A stretch of DNA of 64,000 nt from JACCTU01 sp963798985 (GCA_963798985.1 CAWCVL010000002.1:1-64000); one strand, 5' to 3'; positions 43,949-54,559 are shown, counted from the stretch's first letter. The notes: generated by a model from the sequence alone, not told the origin. Numbers and translations: made by a program.

Positions 43949-45004
43949 ATGCGCTCGTACGATGCACGCGTGCCGCAGTTCGTCCCCGGCCGCGAGCTCT
44001 CGCGCGCGTTCTACGAAGAGGTCGTCGGGCCGCTCGTCGGTGACGTGGAGCACTCGGCGGCGCTCCTCGGCTGGGGATCCGACGTGCTCGGCTTCGACAC
44101 CGAGCGCTCGACCGACCATGGCTGGGGCCCGCGAGTGCGCGTGTTCGTGCATGCGTCGGAGGTCGAGCGTGTGCGCTCGGCCGTCGAGGTCGGCCTGCCC
44201 GACGAGTTCCGCGGTTGGCCGACACGCTACGGCTGGGACGCCGTTCCGGTCTCCTCGCACGTGAAAGTCAGACCACTCGGCGAGTGGCTCGAGCGTCACC
44301 TCGGCTACGACGCACGCGCCGGGCTCACGACCCTCCACTGGCTGACGACCCCCCAGCAGCTCCTCTCGGAGATCACCAGTGGGGAGGTCTTCTGGGACGG
44401 AACCGGTGAGCTCGAGCCGCTACGACAGGCACTTGCGTGGTACCCGGAAGATGTCTGGCGCTGGCTCGTCGGCTGCCAGTGGTGGCGCATCGACCAGGAG
44501 GAGCCGTTCGTCGCTCGGACCGCTGAGGTCGGCGACGAGCTCGGCTCGCGCATCGTCGCCGCGCGCCTCGCACGGGATGCGATGAGGCTCGGCTTCCTGC
44601 TCGAGCGTCGCTACGCGCCGTATGCGAAGTGGCTCGGCTCCGCGTTCGCTCGACTCGACTGCGCAACGGATGTCGGCCCTGCGCTGGAGCGCATGCTCGC
44701 CGCGAACGACCTCGCAGCTCGGGAGTCCGCCTGGGTCGAGGCGATCGAGGCGCTCGCACGCCGGCACAACGCGCTCGGGCTCACGGCGCAGCTCGAACCC
44801 ACGGTGCGCAACTTCCACTCTCGGCCGTTTCGCGTGATCGACGCAGGCCGCTTCGCGGCGGCGTGTATCGAGTCCGTGTCGGACTCCTGGTTGCGCGAGC
44901 TTCCGCGAGTCGGAGCGATCGACCAGCTGGTGGACTCGACCGACGTGCTGAGCGTCGGCGAAGCCGCGCGCCGCCTGGCCTGCTTCTACGGGTCGACGAC
45001 GTAG
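43949..45004 (+). CDS. DUF4037 nucleotidyltransferase-like protein, 351 aa
   Basis: Begins VPQFVPGRELSRAFYEEVVG, the characteristic start of DUF4037 proteins. ALLGWGSDVLGFDTERSTDH has the GxGSDVLG-type nucleotidyltransferase loop with Asp residues for metal, and VRVFVHASEVERVR the next strand. The C-terminal helical part (DVWRWLVGCQWWRIDQEEPF; RLGFLLERRYAPYAKWLGSA) matches DUF4037. The target is unknown; a toxin-like or small-molecule nucleotidyltransferase is possible. Its 3' end overlaps the convergent gene by 19 bases. Confidence 0.8.
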   Translation: MRSYDARVPQFVPGRELSRAFYEEVVGPLVGDVEHSAALLGWGSDVLGFDTERSTDHGWGPRVRVFVHASEVERVRSAVEVGLPDEFRGWPTRYGWDAVPVSSHVKVRPLGEWLERHLGYDARAGLTTLHWLTTPQQLLSEITSGEVFWDGTGELEPLRQALAWYPEDVWRWLVGCQWWRIDQEEPFVARTAEVGDELGSRIVAARLARDAMRLGFLLERRYAPYAKWLGSAFARLDCATDVGPALERMLAANDLAARESAWVEAIEALARRHNALGLTAQLEPTVRNFHSRPFRVIDAGRFAAACIESVSDSWLRELPRVGAIDQLVDSTDVLSVGEAARRLACFYGSTT

Positions 45005-46300
45005 ACGTGCGCCTGGAGCGGTCCGAAGCCGTCGCGGACCGCCCCATTGCTGATCGGCAGCGCGCGGTTCTCGCCGAACGCACGGGCGACCCCGCGCAGC
45101 CCCGGAACCCCGACGCTCGCCGTGACCCGCCGCCACGAGGTGTTCACGGCGATCAGATAGGTCGCACCGTTGAAGCGGCGCGCGCCGACCCGCACCGGGC
45201 CTGCCGAGGCCGTCGCCGGAATCCCTCGGGCGAGCAGCGCAGGCCCGAGCGCGGAGATCTCGGTGTTCAGCTGCGTGATCGTGTTCGCGATCGGGGGCTG
45301 CCAGTGGTCCGGGAAGTAGCCGATCCCGCGGGCGCCGCCCGCGATCGCGAGCCATGTCTCCGCTCGGATGGTCAGGGGAGTCGGGTCGAGGTCGGCCCGC
45401 CCCTTGCAGATCTCCATCCTCCCCACCTCGATCCACTGGAACGTCGCGCGCGCACCTGCGAGCGCGGCGAGCTCGCGCTGCGCTTCGTAGACGGCAGGGA
45501 ACGCGTCGCGGCGGCACCAGACCTGCAACGGGTAGAGATCGAAGCCGATCATGTCCGCGCGCGCGATGAACTTCGGATACACGCCGCGCCCGGCCGGGAT
45601 GCCCGCGGACCCGCTGTAGACGTGCCCGCTGAGCGTCAGGAACGTGACGCGCTTCGTCTGCTGCCACGGCGGATGGAAGGGCAGCGCCTCCGGAGGCACG
45701 TACAGGTCGGCCTCGTCACGGTGATACCAGCCGATCGTGCCGCGCCCGTCCGCGACGTCCTTGTACTGCGCGGGAATCGCTGACACTGCCCGCGCTCGCA
45801 GCGCGTCGAGCTGCACCCACGGCGTGCTGCAGCCGCTTCCCATGTAGAGGTTGACGCCTGCGTTCAGGCTCTGCGCGTACGCCCAGTCGCACTGGCCGTA
45901 CACCATGCGGGGAAAGAACGGCTGCCCGTCGACGTGGAGCGTGCTGTCGATCACCGCCCCGACGGTCCAGTCGGGGAACGCGCGAGTCGTGAACGATCCC
46001 GTCGCACGCGCGACGACACGACCGCTGCGAGCGGTCACGCGGTAGCGATACGCGGTCAACGGCTCGAGCGAGCCGAGCAGGGCGCGTCCCGACGTGCGCG
46101 CGCGAGTCGGCGTCCGCAGCCAGATGCCGTAGTCGGCGGTGCGACCGATCTCGATCGTCACGCGCGCCGGGGACGCTCGTCGTCCACGTGAACGTCGCCG
46201 CGTGCGCGCCGGGCGCGACGGCGGGACTGACCGAGAGCGCGGCCTGTGCGGCGGGTGCCAGCACGAGCGATGCGAGCGCGACACCGAACCAGCGCAGCAT
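44986..46300 (-). CDS. Secreted FN3 plus glycoside-hydrolase-like protein, about 437 aa (one frameshift)
   Basis: ATG 46298-46300 with signal peptide WFGVALASLVLAPAAQA. After a slip near 46170 an FN3-like domain follows (ADYGIWLRTPTRART; LEPLTAYRYRVTARSGRV). From DGQPFFPRMVYGQCDWAYAQ the rest resembles TIM-barrel glycoside hydrolases of the beta-galactosidase/GH42-like type: ARADMIGFDLYPLQVWC, EVGRMEICKG and ETWLAIAGGARGIGYFP. A C-terminal beta domain closes the protein (YLIAVNTSWRRVTASV). The catalytic acids cannot be fixed by eye. Sugar target unknown. Confidence 0.65.
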
Positions 46301-46346
46301 CTCGCCGAGGGTAGCCTCGTGCCGTGTGGGCCGTGTTAACTCTCCC

Positions 46347-47022
46347 GTGAGGCGCAGCTACGGGGCGCACGCCGACCAGCACGTGGACGTGTACGCGCCC
46401 GAAGGCGCGCGTCGCGCGGTCGTGGCGGTGCTGCACGGCGGCTTCTGGCGCGCGCCCTACGCGGCCGACCTGATGGACCCGCTGTGCGTCGACCTCGCCG
46501 CGCGCGGCTACGAGGCCTGGAACGTCGAGTACCGCCGCGTCGGCGCGGACGGCGGCTGGCCGATGACGTTCGACGACGTTCGCGCGGCCGTCGCCGGACG
46601 CCGCAGAGCCGCTCGTGACGCTCGGGCACTCGGCGGGCGGACACCTCGCGCTCTGGCTGGCGGCCGAGCGCGGCGCGGCGCTCGCGGTCGTCGCAGGCAG
46701 GCGTCGTCGACCTCGTCGAGGCCTGGCGGCTCGGCCTCAGCCGCCGCGCGCCCGAGGAGCTGCTCGGCGGATCGCCCGACGAGGTCCCCGACCGCTACGC
46801 GTCGGCCTCGCCTGCGGCGCGGCTTCCGCTCGGCGTCCGACAGCTCCTCGTCCACGGGCGGCGCGACGATACGGTCCCCGCCGAGATGAGCCGCGGCGTA
46901 CGCGGCACGAGCCCGTCAGGCGGGCGACGACGTCGAGCTCGTCGAGACGGACGAGGGGCACTTCGAGTGCCTCGAACCCGACGTCCGAGAGCTGGGCGGC
47001 GATCGTCGAGCGGCTGCCGTGA
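46347..47022 (+). CDS. Alpha/beta hydrolase, probable kynurenine formamidase (several frameshifts)
   Basis: GTG 46347. HVDVYAPEGARRAVVAVLHG and GGFWRAPYAADLMDP form the oxyanion strand. Slips occur near 46595 and 46695. Nucleophile elbow LGHSAGGHLALWLA, then LLVHGRRDDTVP with the Asp, and DEGHFECLEP with the His (further slips near 46900-46985). It is about 225 residues. The stop overlaps the kynureninase start. In bacteria this pairing suggests N-formylkynurenine formamidase, so tryptophan catabolism, but the alpha/beta-hydrolase type is not the common KynB fold, so the role comes from context. Confidence 0.7.
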
Positions 47023-48250
47023 CGCGGGCGGAGGCGGAGGCGCTCGACCGCGCGGATCCGCTCGCGCATTTCCGCGAGCGGTTCGTGATCGAGAGGCCCG
47101 GTCATCTACGCGGACGGCAACTCGCTCGGCCGGCTACCGGAAGCGACGATCGAGCGGCTGGGCAGCGTCGTCGACACGTGGGGATCGAGGCTCGTGACCG
47201 CATGGCCCGAGTGGATCGACCGTCCGGTCGAGGTCGGCGACCTGCTCGCCGGTGCGGCGCTCGGGGCCAACCCCGGCGAGGTGCTGGTGTGCGACTCGAC
47301 GACCGTGAACCTGTTCAAGCTCGCCGCCGCCGCGCTCGCACGCACGGCCCGGCGCGCTCGTGACGGACGCCGACAACTTCCCGACCGACCGGTACGTTCT
47401 CGAGGGGCTCGGCGAGCTCGTCGTCTTCGACGCGCGACCGGGTCGACGGGCCGACGGCGGACGACGTCGCGCGCGCGTGCGCTGGACGCGAGGTGTCGGT
47501 CGTGTGCCTCTCGCACGTCGCGTATCGATCAGGCGCGCTCGCCGACGTGCGCGCGATCAGCGAGGCTGGCGCACGATGCGGGCGCACTCGTTCTGCTCGA
47601 TGTGAGCCACTCGGCGGGCGTCGCGCCGGTCGAGCTCGAAGCGACGGGCGTCGACCTCGCCGTCGGGTGCACGTACAAGTACCTGAACGGCGGCCCAGGC
47701 TCGCCCGCGTTCCTCTACGTGCGCGCGGAGCTGCAGGAGGAGCTGCGGTCGCCGATCTGGGGCTGGTTCGGGCAGCGCGAGCAGTTCGCGATGGGGCCCT
47801 GCCTACGACCCGGTGCCGGGAATCGGCCGCTTTCTCGCGGGGACGCCGCCGATCCTCGGGCTTGCGGCCGTCGAGGTCGGGACCGAGCTCGTTCGAGAGG
47901 CGGGGATCGAGGCGCTCCGTCGCAAGAGCGTCGCCCTGACGGAGCTCGTGGTCTCGCTGCACGACGAGCGGCTCGCGCCGCTCGGGTTCGAGCTCGGCAC
48001 GCCGCGCGACCCGGAGCGGCGCGGCGGTCACGTGTCGGTCCGCCACGTCGACGGCTGGCGGATCTGCCGCGCCCTGATCGAGCGCGCGGACGTCGTCCCG
48101 GACTTCCGCGCGCCCGACTCGATTCGGCTCGGCCTACCGCCGCTCTACACGCGCTTCGTCGACGCGTGGGAGATCGTCGACCGGCTCGCGCTGCTCGTCG
48201 AGTCCGGCGAGCACGAGCTCGTCGACGCTGCGCCCGCGCGAGTGACGTAA
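47019..48250 (+). CDS. kynU: Kynureninase (several frameshifts)
   Basis: A PLP enzyme that splits kynurenine to anthranilate and alanine. From GTG 47019: EALDRADPLAHFRERFVIE, then after a slip VIYADGNSLGRLPEATIER and DLLAGAALGANPGEVLVCDS. DNFPTDRYVLEGL, VVCLSHVAYRSGAL and LVLLDVSHSAGVAPVEL follow. The PLP lysine sits in GCTYKYLNGGPGSPAFLYV and FLAGTPPILGLAAVEVG is near. The end is clean (RLGLPPLYTRFVDAWEIV). Frame changes near 47098, 47350, 47450, 47570 and 47805. The catalytic set is intact in the patched protein of about 408 residues. Confidence 0.88.
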
Positions 48251-48499
48251 CTAGCGCGTCGGCGCTTCGGTTCCGGGCGTCTCCGACAGGTTCTCGACGC
48301 TGTCAACACCCTGAACGGTGCGCACGCGCTGTCCCAGATCGTCGCTGACGTTTACGTCCCCGCTCGGCGCTTCGACGTCAACGCTCCCGCGAGCCTTGCC
48401 GATGAGCCCGAGCACACGGTCGCGCAACTTGGCGCGACGCGACGCGTCGGACAGGTACACCAGCGCCGCCCCCAGCGCTGCGAGCCTGAAGAGCTTCAT
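48251..48499 (-). CDS. Small BON-like protein, 82 aa
   Basis: An N-terminal hydrophobic segment (LFRLAALGAALVYLSDA) is followed by RRAKLRDRVLGLIGKARG and a short domain VNVSDDLGQRVRTVQGVDSVENLSE, like the end of a BON domain (SDxxVxVxxGVxxVxN). A membrane-associated BON-like protein is likely, perhaps phospholipid-binding. Palindrome site 10 lies 39 bp upstream. It converges with kynureninase, directly adjacent. Confidence 0.65.
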   Translation of the reverse strand: MKLFRLAALGAALVYLSDASRRAKLRDRVLGLIGKARGSVDVEAPSGDVNVSDDLGQRVRTVQGVDSVENLSETPGTEAPTR

Positions 48500-48538
48500 G
48501 CGTGATCATCCCCTCTCGATCGTGATGAACCCAACGTC

Positions 48539-48555
48539 TACCCCGGTCGGGGTGA
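48539..48555. promoter_or_regulatory. 17-bp palindrome-like site 10
   Basis: TACCCCGGTCGGGGTGA. The right half GGGTGA is perfect, and the left half departs at two positions, with one more departure in the centre. It lies 39 bp upstream of the BON-like gene start (48499), the same distance as at sites 1, 2 and 9. Confidence 0.45.
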
Positions 48556-48579
48556 CGAAAACGCGAAGCGTTCGGCTGT

Positions 48580-48888
48580 TCAGTCGCCCCAGTCGAAGTC
48601 GCGCGAGCGGCTCCAGAGACCTGCTTCGGTCTCCTCGCCGACGGCAGCGTCCTCGCCGGGCCAACCGAGCGGGCTTGCGACGGCGACGACCTCGGGGGAC
48701 TCCATGCCCTCCATGGTGTCTTCGAGTCGCGCCTGCTCCTCGGTCTTGAACAGCGGGTGGTTCTCGAACGGATCCTGTGCCATGTACTGGTCGATCGGCA
48801 TCTGGTTCTCGAGCTGCGAGTTGCGGTCGCGAAGCTCCAGATGCTCCTGGATGACTTGTGCGAACAACGACGGGATCGCTACGGGCAT
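48580..48888 (-). CDS. Hypothetical acidic protein, 102 aa
   Basis: ATG 48886-48888 follows CGGAGAAAAC. The start is PVAIPSLFAQVIQEHLEL, a helix with RDRNSQLENQMPIDQYM, then an acidic linker (EDTMEGMESPEVVAV) and a short tail SRSRDFDWGD. I do not recognise it. Codon use is like the neighbours, and the ribosome site is reasonable. Confidence 0.55.
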   Translation of the reverse strand: MPVAIPSLFAQVIQEHLELRDRNSQLENQMPIDQYMAQDPFENHPLFKTEEQARLEDTMEGMESPEVVAVASPLGWPGEDAAVGEETEAGLWSRSRDFDWGD

Positions 48889-48979
48889 GTTTTCTCCGGG
48901 GTCGGGGGCGGGGCTGGGCGGGCAGATTGTAAGGCCACGGTGAAGTCTGACGAAACCTGGGGCGGGAGGTTAGCGCACA

Positions 48980-50765
48980 TCACGGACGCTCGACGGCGGC
49001 TGGGGCCCGGTCGACCCGGTTCTTTCCACGCCTTTTGGCCTCGTAGAGGGCCGAGTCGGCCGCCGCCACGAGCTCTGCCGGCTCGGGTCTCCCCCTGGGC
49101 TTCTGCGACCCCGAAGCTCGCGGTGACCCGAACCGGCACCCCTTCCGGGGTCAACAGGGTCTTGTCCTCGAGGTAGTCGCGGATCCGCTGGGCGAGCTGG
49201 ACGGCGCCGTCGGCGTCGGTCCCGGGCAGGACGAGCAAGAACTCCTCCCCTCCCCACCTCGAGGCGACGTCGACGTCGCGGACGGAGCGCTCGAGGAGGC
49301 GGGCGAACTCGCGGAGCACCGTGTCCCCGACCCCGTGCCCGTGCGCGTCGTTGACCGCCTTGAAGTCGTCGAGGTCGCCGATCACGACCGAGAGCGGACC
49401 GCCGAAGCGGGACGCTCGCGAGAGCTCGGTGGCGAGCGCGTCTTCTGCCTGGCGCCGGTTCGCGAGGCCGGTCATCCCGTCGACCAACGCTTGCCGCTCG
49501 ACGATCCGGTGCAGCTTCGCGTTGTCGAGCGCGATCACCGACTGGCTGACGAGCGACGCAGCCGTCAGCCGCGACTCGTCGTCGAAGTGCCGGCCGAAGA
49601 GGAAGAGCGTGCCGAACGTGCTCTTGCTCGCGCGCAGGGGCAGCTCGAGCTGATCGGCCCCCACCCCAGGCGTGCCGACCTCGACGACCTCGCCGTCGAC
49701 GCCGATCAGCATCCCGCCCGTCGCGCCGGTCGCCTCGACCGCGGTCTCGACGATCGTGCGCAGCAGCTGGTCGGTGTCATGCGTCGCCGCGAGCGCATCG
49801 CCGAAGCGGGAGACCGCCTCGCGCGGAACGGTGCCGCTCGGACTCGAGCTCTTCGAAGTCGGAACTGCAGCTGGTCCGCCATCTGGTTGAACGCGTTGCC
49901 GAGCCTCGCAAGCTCGTCGCGACCGCGAACCGGAACGCGCTCGTCGATACTTCCCTCGCGCGATCGCGTTCGCGGCGTTGGCGATGCTCGACACCGTTCG
50001 CACCACGGAACGGCCTTCGATGTACGCGACGAGCGCGACGAGCAGGAGCGCGACGAGCAACCCGAGCAGCAGCCGTCGCTGGATGCCCATCGCCGCGGCG
50101 TCGATCGCTGCCTGCGGAGCGATGACGCCGAGCGTCGGCTCGCCGGTGTGCCCCGGAGTCGCCGCGACGAGCACGCGCTGGCGCTTGCCGTCGATCGCAA
50201 CCGTGGTCGGCCGGTCGGCGGGGACGTCGAGCCCTGCCTGGGTCCACCCCGCGCCGACGACGAGCCTGCCGCGATGGACGACCACGAACTGTTCGTTCTC
50301 GCCGAGGCCCGAACGTTCTTTTGCCTTGCGGAGAAGCTCCTGGTCGAACGGCACGGACGCGACCACGAAGCCGAGCAACCCGTCCGGGCCGACGACGCGC
50401 ACACGTCGTTCGGCGGCGAGCTGCGGGCGCACGCCGACCTGGAAGTCGGCCGACTCGACCCTGACGTTGCGCGTGGACCCGAGCAGCTGCTGCGCAGCCC
50501 TCGCGTCGCCCCTGGTGAGGGCGCGCTGCAACCCGGGGTTGTTCGCGAGCGCGGAGGCCTGGCGCGTTGCGCGCTCCAGGTCCTCGCCGTACGCAGTGAC
50601 GGCGGCACGCAGGCCCGACTGGAGGCGGGCGTCGACGCGGCGCACCTCACTCTGCTGCGCGACCGAGGTGAAACCCCAGAACGCGGCCGCCGCCGGAAGC
50701 AGCGAGAGCAGCCCGAAGTAGAGGACGAGCTTGAACTTGAAGCTGCGGGCGCTGAACCGGGTCAA
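48980..50765 (-). CDS. Membrane diguanylate cyclase: sensor, HAMP, GAF, GGDEF (frameshifts)
   Basis: TM1 FKLVLYFGLLSLLPAAAAFW, an extracytoplasmic sensor of about 200 residues, then TM2 LLLGLLVALLLVALVAYIEG. A HAMP-like segment (VRGRDELARLGNAFNQMA) is in another frame from about 49930 to 49835. A GAF domain follows (LRTIVETAVEATGATGGMLI) and a GGDEF domain with DGMTGLANRRQAEDAL and the active site RWGGEEFLLVLPG. A last slip near 49090 restores ADSALYEAKRRGKNRVDRA, ending at TGA 48980-48982. GGEEF and the metal residues are intact, so it should make c-di-GMP. Confidence 0.85.
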
Positions 50766-50825
50766 GTCCGCCCCTCGGGGTGCCGATACCTCATTCGAGT
50801 GATTTCGGCTGGACGGAGGCGGAAC

Positions 50826-51220
50826 ATGAGTGCCATCGTTGCGAAAGCGTCGGTGGTCGCGGCGGCGACCGGTGGGCTCGCGGCCTGTTTCTCTGCCGCT
50901 GGCCCTCCGGGCCTGCAGCGCTCGGTGAGGCTCTCAGGATGCCTGCAGCGACCCGGGAGACGACGATCTCGGTCTTCCCCGCCCCGGGTCGGCCCGAGTC
51001 GAGCACCGCACCCGTGGAGCGGCCCCAGCCGACGGCCGCTCGACGGCCGAACAGCCCGGGTCTGCGCCCACCGGACCCGGTGCACGAGCGCCCTGCCTCA
51101 CAGCCGGTGGCCCGACTGCAGGCGCCCCCCATCCGACCGCAGACCGACGAGCGGCTCCTCGCCGAACTCGGCCCCGAGCGGCCCGACGACCGCAGCCCGC
51201 GCCTCCTGGTCGCGGAGTAG
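50826..51220 (+). CDS. Possible small secreted protein (frameshifted, weak)
   Basis: A frame starts at ATG 50826 (MSAIVAKASVVAAATGGLAA), which looks like a signal peptide. The reading only makes protein-like sequence at the far end after changing frame (PQTDERLLAELGPERPDDR, stop at 51218-51220). The middle is Pro/Arg-rich in every frame. It could be a small secreted protein with an indel, or no gene at all. It lies between the diguanylate cyclase and a 57-aa gene. Confidence 0.3.
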
Positions 51221-51257
51221 CGGTTTCGAAACCTCGCCCGCGTGCGAGGATGTCCGG

Positions 51258-51431
51258 GTGCCGCTCATTCGCCGTCCGGGTCCGATCGGCCTCGCGCTCA
51301 CCGCGTTCGAGGTCTGGCGGCGTCTGCCGCCCGAGCAGCGACGGCAGCTCATGGACGCGACGCGCAAGCAGGCACCGCGCGCCGCCGCCGCAGCGCTCGC
51401 GTACTGGCGCAGCCGGCCGCCGCGTCGTTAG
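51258..51431 (+). CDS. Hypothetical basic protein, 57 aa
   Basis: GTG 51258 (VPLIRRPGPIGLALTAFEVW) then RRLPPEQRRQLMDATRKQAP and an Ala/Arg tail AALAYWRSRPPRR ending at TAG 51429-51431. It is short, basic and helical; similar short proteins are common in actinobacteria. Its stop overlaps the stop of convergent sucA. Confidence 0.5.
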   Translation: MPLIRRPGPIGLALTAFEVWRRLPPEQRRQLMDATRKQAPRAAAAALAYWRSRPPRR

Positions 51432-54276
51432 GTCTTGACGCCGAGCGCTTCGCGGACGATCCGGTCCTGCTGCCGCAGGTGCGCGGTCGGGTAGCCCTCG
51501 CTCGGGCTCGCGCGCCACGGGCGTCCCACGAACCGCACCGGCACGCCCGCCACTGAGGCCGCGTCCTCGAGGCGGTGGCGGATTGCGCGCCACGCGCCCA
51601 TGTTCTGCGGCTCCTCCTGCGCCCAGACGATCTCGTCCAACGCGCTGTAGCCGCGCACGAGCTCGGCCGCCTCGTCGACGGGGAACGGGTAGAGCTGCTC
51701 GATCCGCGCAACAGCGACGCCGCTTGCAGCAGCGCGTGCCTCGTGGCCGACGATGTCGTAGTACAGCTTCCCGGTGCAGAGGACGAGCCGGCGGGCCGTG
51801 GAGTGATCAACGTCGGCGTCGTCGATCACCGGCCGGAACGCTCCGTCGCTCAGTTCCTCGAGCGAGCTCATCGCCGCGCGGAGGCGCAAGAGACCCTTGG
51901 GCGTCATCACGATGAGCGGCCGTGCCGACGGGTCGAGCGCCTGGCGGCGGAGCAGGTGGAACGACTGTGCGGCCGTCGTCGGGTTGACGATCCGGATGTT
52001 CTCCTGCGCCGCGAGCTGCAGGAAGCGCTCGAGGCGCGCGCTCGAGTGCTCGGGGCCGTTCCCTTCGTACCCGTGCGGCAGCAGCAGCGTCAGCCTTGAC
52101 GTCTGGCCCCATTTCGAGAGGCCGGCCACGATGAACTGGTCGATCGCGATCTGCGCGCCGTTGACGAAGTCCCCGAACTGCGCCTCCCAGAGCACGAGCG
52201 CCTCCGGCGCTGCGACCGAGTAGCCGTACTCGAAGCCGACCGCCGCAAACTCGGAGAGCGGCGAGTTGAACACCTCGAAGGACGCGCTGTCCTCACGCAG
52301 GTGCTGGATCGGCGCGTAGACGCCGCCGTTCTCGGCGTCGTGCAGGACGATGTGGCGATGTGAGAACGTCCCGCGCTCGGTGTCCTGACCCGTCAGGCGG
52401 ATCGGGATTCCCTCGACGAGCAGCGAGGCGAACGCGAGCGCCTCGGCGTGGCCCCAGTCGATACCGCCGGCGCCGAGTCCCTCGCCACGACGAAGCAGCT
52501 GCTTGATCAGCTTCGGATGCACCGTGAAGTCGTCGGGCACGCGTGAGGAGCTCGTTGTTCAGCTCGCGCAGCCGGTCTGCGGCAACGGCGGTGATCACGG
52601 GTGCCGTGCTCGAACGCGGGATCCGGCCGTCGCGCTCCGGCGCAGGGTTGCCGATCGCCTCGCGGAGGCGCTCGTGGGCGGCCTTCAGCTTTGCCTCCAC
52701 CGACTCGACCAGCTGCTGCGCCTCGTCCTCGGTCACGACACCTTCCTCGACGAGCTGCTTCGCGTAGAGCTCGCGAGCGGGCGGGTGGCGCGCGATCAGC
52801 TGCGCCATCAGCGGCTGCGTGTACGCGGCTTCGTCTTGCTCGTTGTGTCCGTGCCGCCGGTAGCCGACGAGGTCGATCACGACGTCGTGACAGAAGCGGC
52901 GGCGGAAGGCGCTTGCGAGGCGCGCGGCGGAGAGCGCAGCCTCCGGGTCGTCGGCGTTGACGTGGATGATCGGGACGTCGAAGCCCTTCGCGAGGTCGCT
53001 CGAGTGACGTGTCGACCGCGCGTCGCCGGGGTCGGTGGTGAAGCCGACCTGGTTGTTCGCGATCACGTGCAGCGTCCCGCCCGTCGAGTAGCCGCGCAGC
53101 GCCTGGAGGTTGAGCGTCTCCGCGACGACGCCCTGCGCGGGAAACGCCGCGTCACCGTGGATCAGGACCGGCAGCCCGACGGTCGGATCGGCGAGACCCT
53201 TGCGCGTGCCCCGGTCGGTCTGCTCCGCGCGCGTCATTCCTTCGACGACGGGGTCGACCGCCTCGAGGTGGCTCGGGTTCGAGGCGAGCGTGACCTGGAT
53301 CTCGCCCGCGGGTGTCGAGCGCGTCGCGTCCGCGCCGAGGTGGTACTTCACGTCGCCGGTGCCGCCTTCCGGGTCGGAGACGACCGCGTCGATCGTCCGC
53401 TCGCCTTCGAACTCGACGAGCACGTACTCGTACGGGCGTCCGAGCGTGTGCACGATCACGTTCAGTCGCCCTCGATGCGCCATGCCGAGCACGACGCGGT
53501 GTGTGCCGCCCTCGGCCGCGAGCTCGACCGTCTCGTCGAGCAGTGGCACCAACGAGTCGAGCCCCTCGATCGAGAACTGCTTCTGCCCGAGGAAGGCGCG
53601 CTGGAGGTAGCGCTCGAAAACCTGGACCTCGGTGAGGCGCTCGAGCAGGCTCCGCTTCTCCTCGGGGGAGAGCGGTTGCCGATAGCGGCCCGACTCGATC
53701 GCCTGCCGCAACCAGACGCGCTCCTCGTGGTCGGAGATGTGCTCGATCTCGTAGGCGATCGTCCCGCAGTAGGTCTCGCGCAACGCGGGCAACGCGTCGG
53801 CGAGCGTCTCGCCGGGGACGTAGAGGCGCAGGTACCGCGCCGGGATGCGCGCCTGCAACTCCGGAGTCAGCGGCGGCTCGAGGCGCTCGGGCTCGAGCGC
53901 GGGATCGCCGACCGCCTCGGAGCCGAGCGGGTCGAGCTTCGCAGCGAGGTGGCCGTGCATGCGGTGCGCCTTGACGAGCGCCATCGCGGCGGCGACGCCG
54001 CCGAGGAGCAGATCGTCGGCGGGCTCTGCTGCCGCTGCTGGGGCCGTCGGGGCCGTCGGGGCCGTCGGCCGGCGTCTCGGCGGAAGCGCCGTTTCCGTCG
54101 GACCGCAGCGTCTCGAGGAGCTTGACCAACCCGGGATGGGTCGCCACGAGCTCGCTGTCGCCGCTCTCGAACAGGCGCCGCCACTCCGACGGGACCGCCT
54201 CGGGATTCTCGAGGTACTCGTCGAGGAGCGCCCGCGCGTAGCCGGCGTTCAGTCCGTCGACATCGAACGCGCTCAC
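51428..54276 (-). CDS. sucA: 2-oxoglutarate dehydrogenase E1 component (two frameshifts)
   Basis: A ThDP enzyme of the TCA cycle, about 948 residues. GTG 54276 begins FDVDGLNAGYARALLDEYLE. After a slip near 54030, in a GGGGCCGTC tandem run, it continues ALVKAHRMHGHLAAKLDPLG, VLGMAHRGRLNVIVHTLG, VLIHGDAAFPAQGVVAETLN and HVIANNQVGFTTDPGDARS (ThDP/Mg site). After a second slip near 52545 (a CG lost) the C-terminal half follows: WGHAEALAFASLLVEGIPI and RLTGQDTERGTFSHRHIVL. It ends REALGVKT. There is no N-terminal acyltransferase domain as in mycobacterial Kgd, only the short E1o start. Frameshifts in a central metabolic gene point to assembly error. Confidence 0.92.
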
Positions 54277-54298
54277 ACCTCTTGTTGTAGCACCAGCC

Positions 54299-54559
54299 TC
54301 AGAAGAGGGGGCGATTCGTGACCACGGCGATCGACATGCCGAGGATGAAGCCGACGGTCGCGAAGCCCACCGCAATCGCGTGCAGCCGGCCCCAACGCCC
54401 GCCGATGGCGGTCGCGGTCAGGCTGAGCACGAGCGCGGCGAGCGCGAGCACCAGCGGGCGGAACGCAAGCGCCGCCACCGAGAGGAAGATCGCCGTGGCA
54501 GACATGTAGCCCGCGAGCGTCTCTGCGGGGCCGCGCCGCTCGAGCTCCGAGACGGTCAA
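54299..54559 (-). CDS. Small two-to-three-TM membrane protein, 86 aa
   Basis: TTG 54557-54559 overlaps the upstream stop (TTGA). The start is TVSELERRGPAETLAGYM, then AIFLSVAALAFRPLVLALA, ALVLSLTATAIGG and LHAIAVGFATVGFILGMSIA. About three short TM helices. Function unknown. It lies 22 bases from the sucA start. Confidence 0.65.
   Translation of the reverse strand: MTVSELERRGPAETLAGYMSATAIFLSVAALAFRPLVLALAALVLSLTATAIGGRWGRLHAIAVGFATVGFILGMSIAVVTNRPLF

Noticed and set aside
48879..50765. Programmed frameshifting in the diguanylate cyclase
   Set aside because: Two compensating shifts near 49930 and 49835 garble only the HAMP region, and no slippery heptamer with a downstream structure is seen. 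Many other genes have similar errors.
54020..54075. GGGGCCGTC tandem run as a regulatory repeat
   Set aside because: It lies inside sucA and codes for a Gly-Pro-Asp linker in the proper frame; it is also the position of a likely indel error.
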